A DNA stretch of 64,000 nt. Source: Pseudomonas frederiksbergensis. Its GTDB lineage: Bacteria > Pseudomonadota > Gammaproteobacteria > Pseudomonadales > Pseudomonadaceae. The DNA is taken from assembly GCF_001874645.1 (NCBI RefSeq), contig NZ_CP017886.1, forward strand, positions 4,516,501 to 4,580,500. Direction: 5' to 3'. The position numbers and the translations under genes were made by a program. Position 1 is the first letter of the stretch, and every line of letters begins with the position of its first letter. Of the stretch, positions 63,909-64,000 are shown piece by piece. The notes beneath the pieces are model-generated. The model did no database searches, was not told where the DNA came from, and was given only the letters and a program-made list of their open reading frames with translations.

Positions 63909-64000
63909 GTGGCTGCACTTGCGTACTGGCGGTTATCCAGCTTCTATCTGTTCTATTTCGCCTTGCTCGGTTCGACCGCGCCGTTCCTGGCGTTGTACTT
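63909..64000 (+). CDS. MFS transporter, N-terminal part (cut by window end)
   Basis: The 30 codons present read AALAYWRLSSFYLFYFALLG followed by STAPFLALYF, the first helix of HcaT-like (phenylpropionate permease-type) MFS proteins often found after aroC in Pseudomonas. The GTG at 63909 is a likely start. Remainder is beyond the window. Confidence 0.65.
   Translation, partial: MAALAYWRLSSFYLFYFALLGSTAPFLALY

Overview
The window is Pseudomonas chromosome, most likely fluorescens group, carrying one apparently complete lambda-like prophage of about 51 kb. The host call rests on GC-rich coding sequence, on P. fluorescens-type REP arms at 3251-3326 and 60721-60798, and on typical neighbourhoods: puuE-uraD-alc with uraH and an AzgA-type purine permease on the left, folE and an Smr gene interrupted by the prophage, and prmB...aroC on the right. 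No rRNA, tRNA or CRISPR array was seen.

Left host flank (1-6799). A purine/urate catabolism cluster: alc (cut by the window edge), uraD and puuE read leftward, uraH reads rightward, and after a LysE-type exporter there is a purine permease. Three copies of the palindrome TTGTRTACAA lie before puuE, uraH and the permease, suggesting one shared regulator. A glutaredoxin/GST-like protein and folE follow.

Prophage (6771-57805). A 22-bp direct repeat (6771-6792 and 57784-57805) marks attL and attR inside the 5' end of folE. The phage has displaced the native folE start codon and leader, now stranded as a 13-codon fragment at 57771-57812, and supplies a replacement GTG start 22 bp behind the co-directional integrase gene. 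The layout is lambdoid. The left arm, mostly leftward, carries int, xis, a string of small ORFs, a C5 DNA methyltransferase, a YejK-like protein, an exonuclease/RecT pair and a LuxR-type regulator, read from a pL promoter with a boxA/boxB (nut-like) site. The immunity region (about 23090-25890) is bounded by pL and pR operators built on AACAGCA-N-TGCTGTT and holds DUF1654, hicAB, three small genes and a LexA-like CI repressor whose pRM should give a leaderless mRNA. The right arm carries cro, a Rha/KilA-C antirepressor, O- and P-like replication genes, ninG, a candidate late regulator, holins, terminase, portal, capsid, and a lambda-type tail module with a textbook G/GT -1 frameshift site, then tail-tip protein, fibres, a lysozyme-like protein, Rz/Rz1 and a PemK/MazF toxin next to attR.

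Right host flank (57813-64000). Smr protein (native upstream neighbour of folE), a small membrane protein, an isochorismatase-fold hydrolase, prmB, an unknown membrane-anchored coiled-coil protein, an alpha/beta hydrolase, aroC and the start of an MFS transporter.

The most unusual signals are the capture of the essential-pathway gene folE behind the phage integrase, a 36-37 bp dyad element repeated four times across the prophage (twice inside coding sequence), a candidate structured RNA at 20932-21381, duplicated 77-bp divergent promoter/leader modules with vestigial gene starts in the left arm, and an arginine-rich tail on the first pL gene product that could be the missing N-like antiterminator. 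All assignments come from reading the sequence; no database search was possible.
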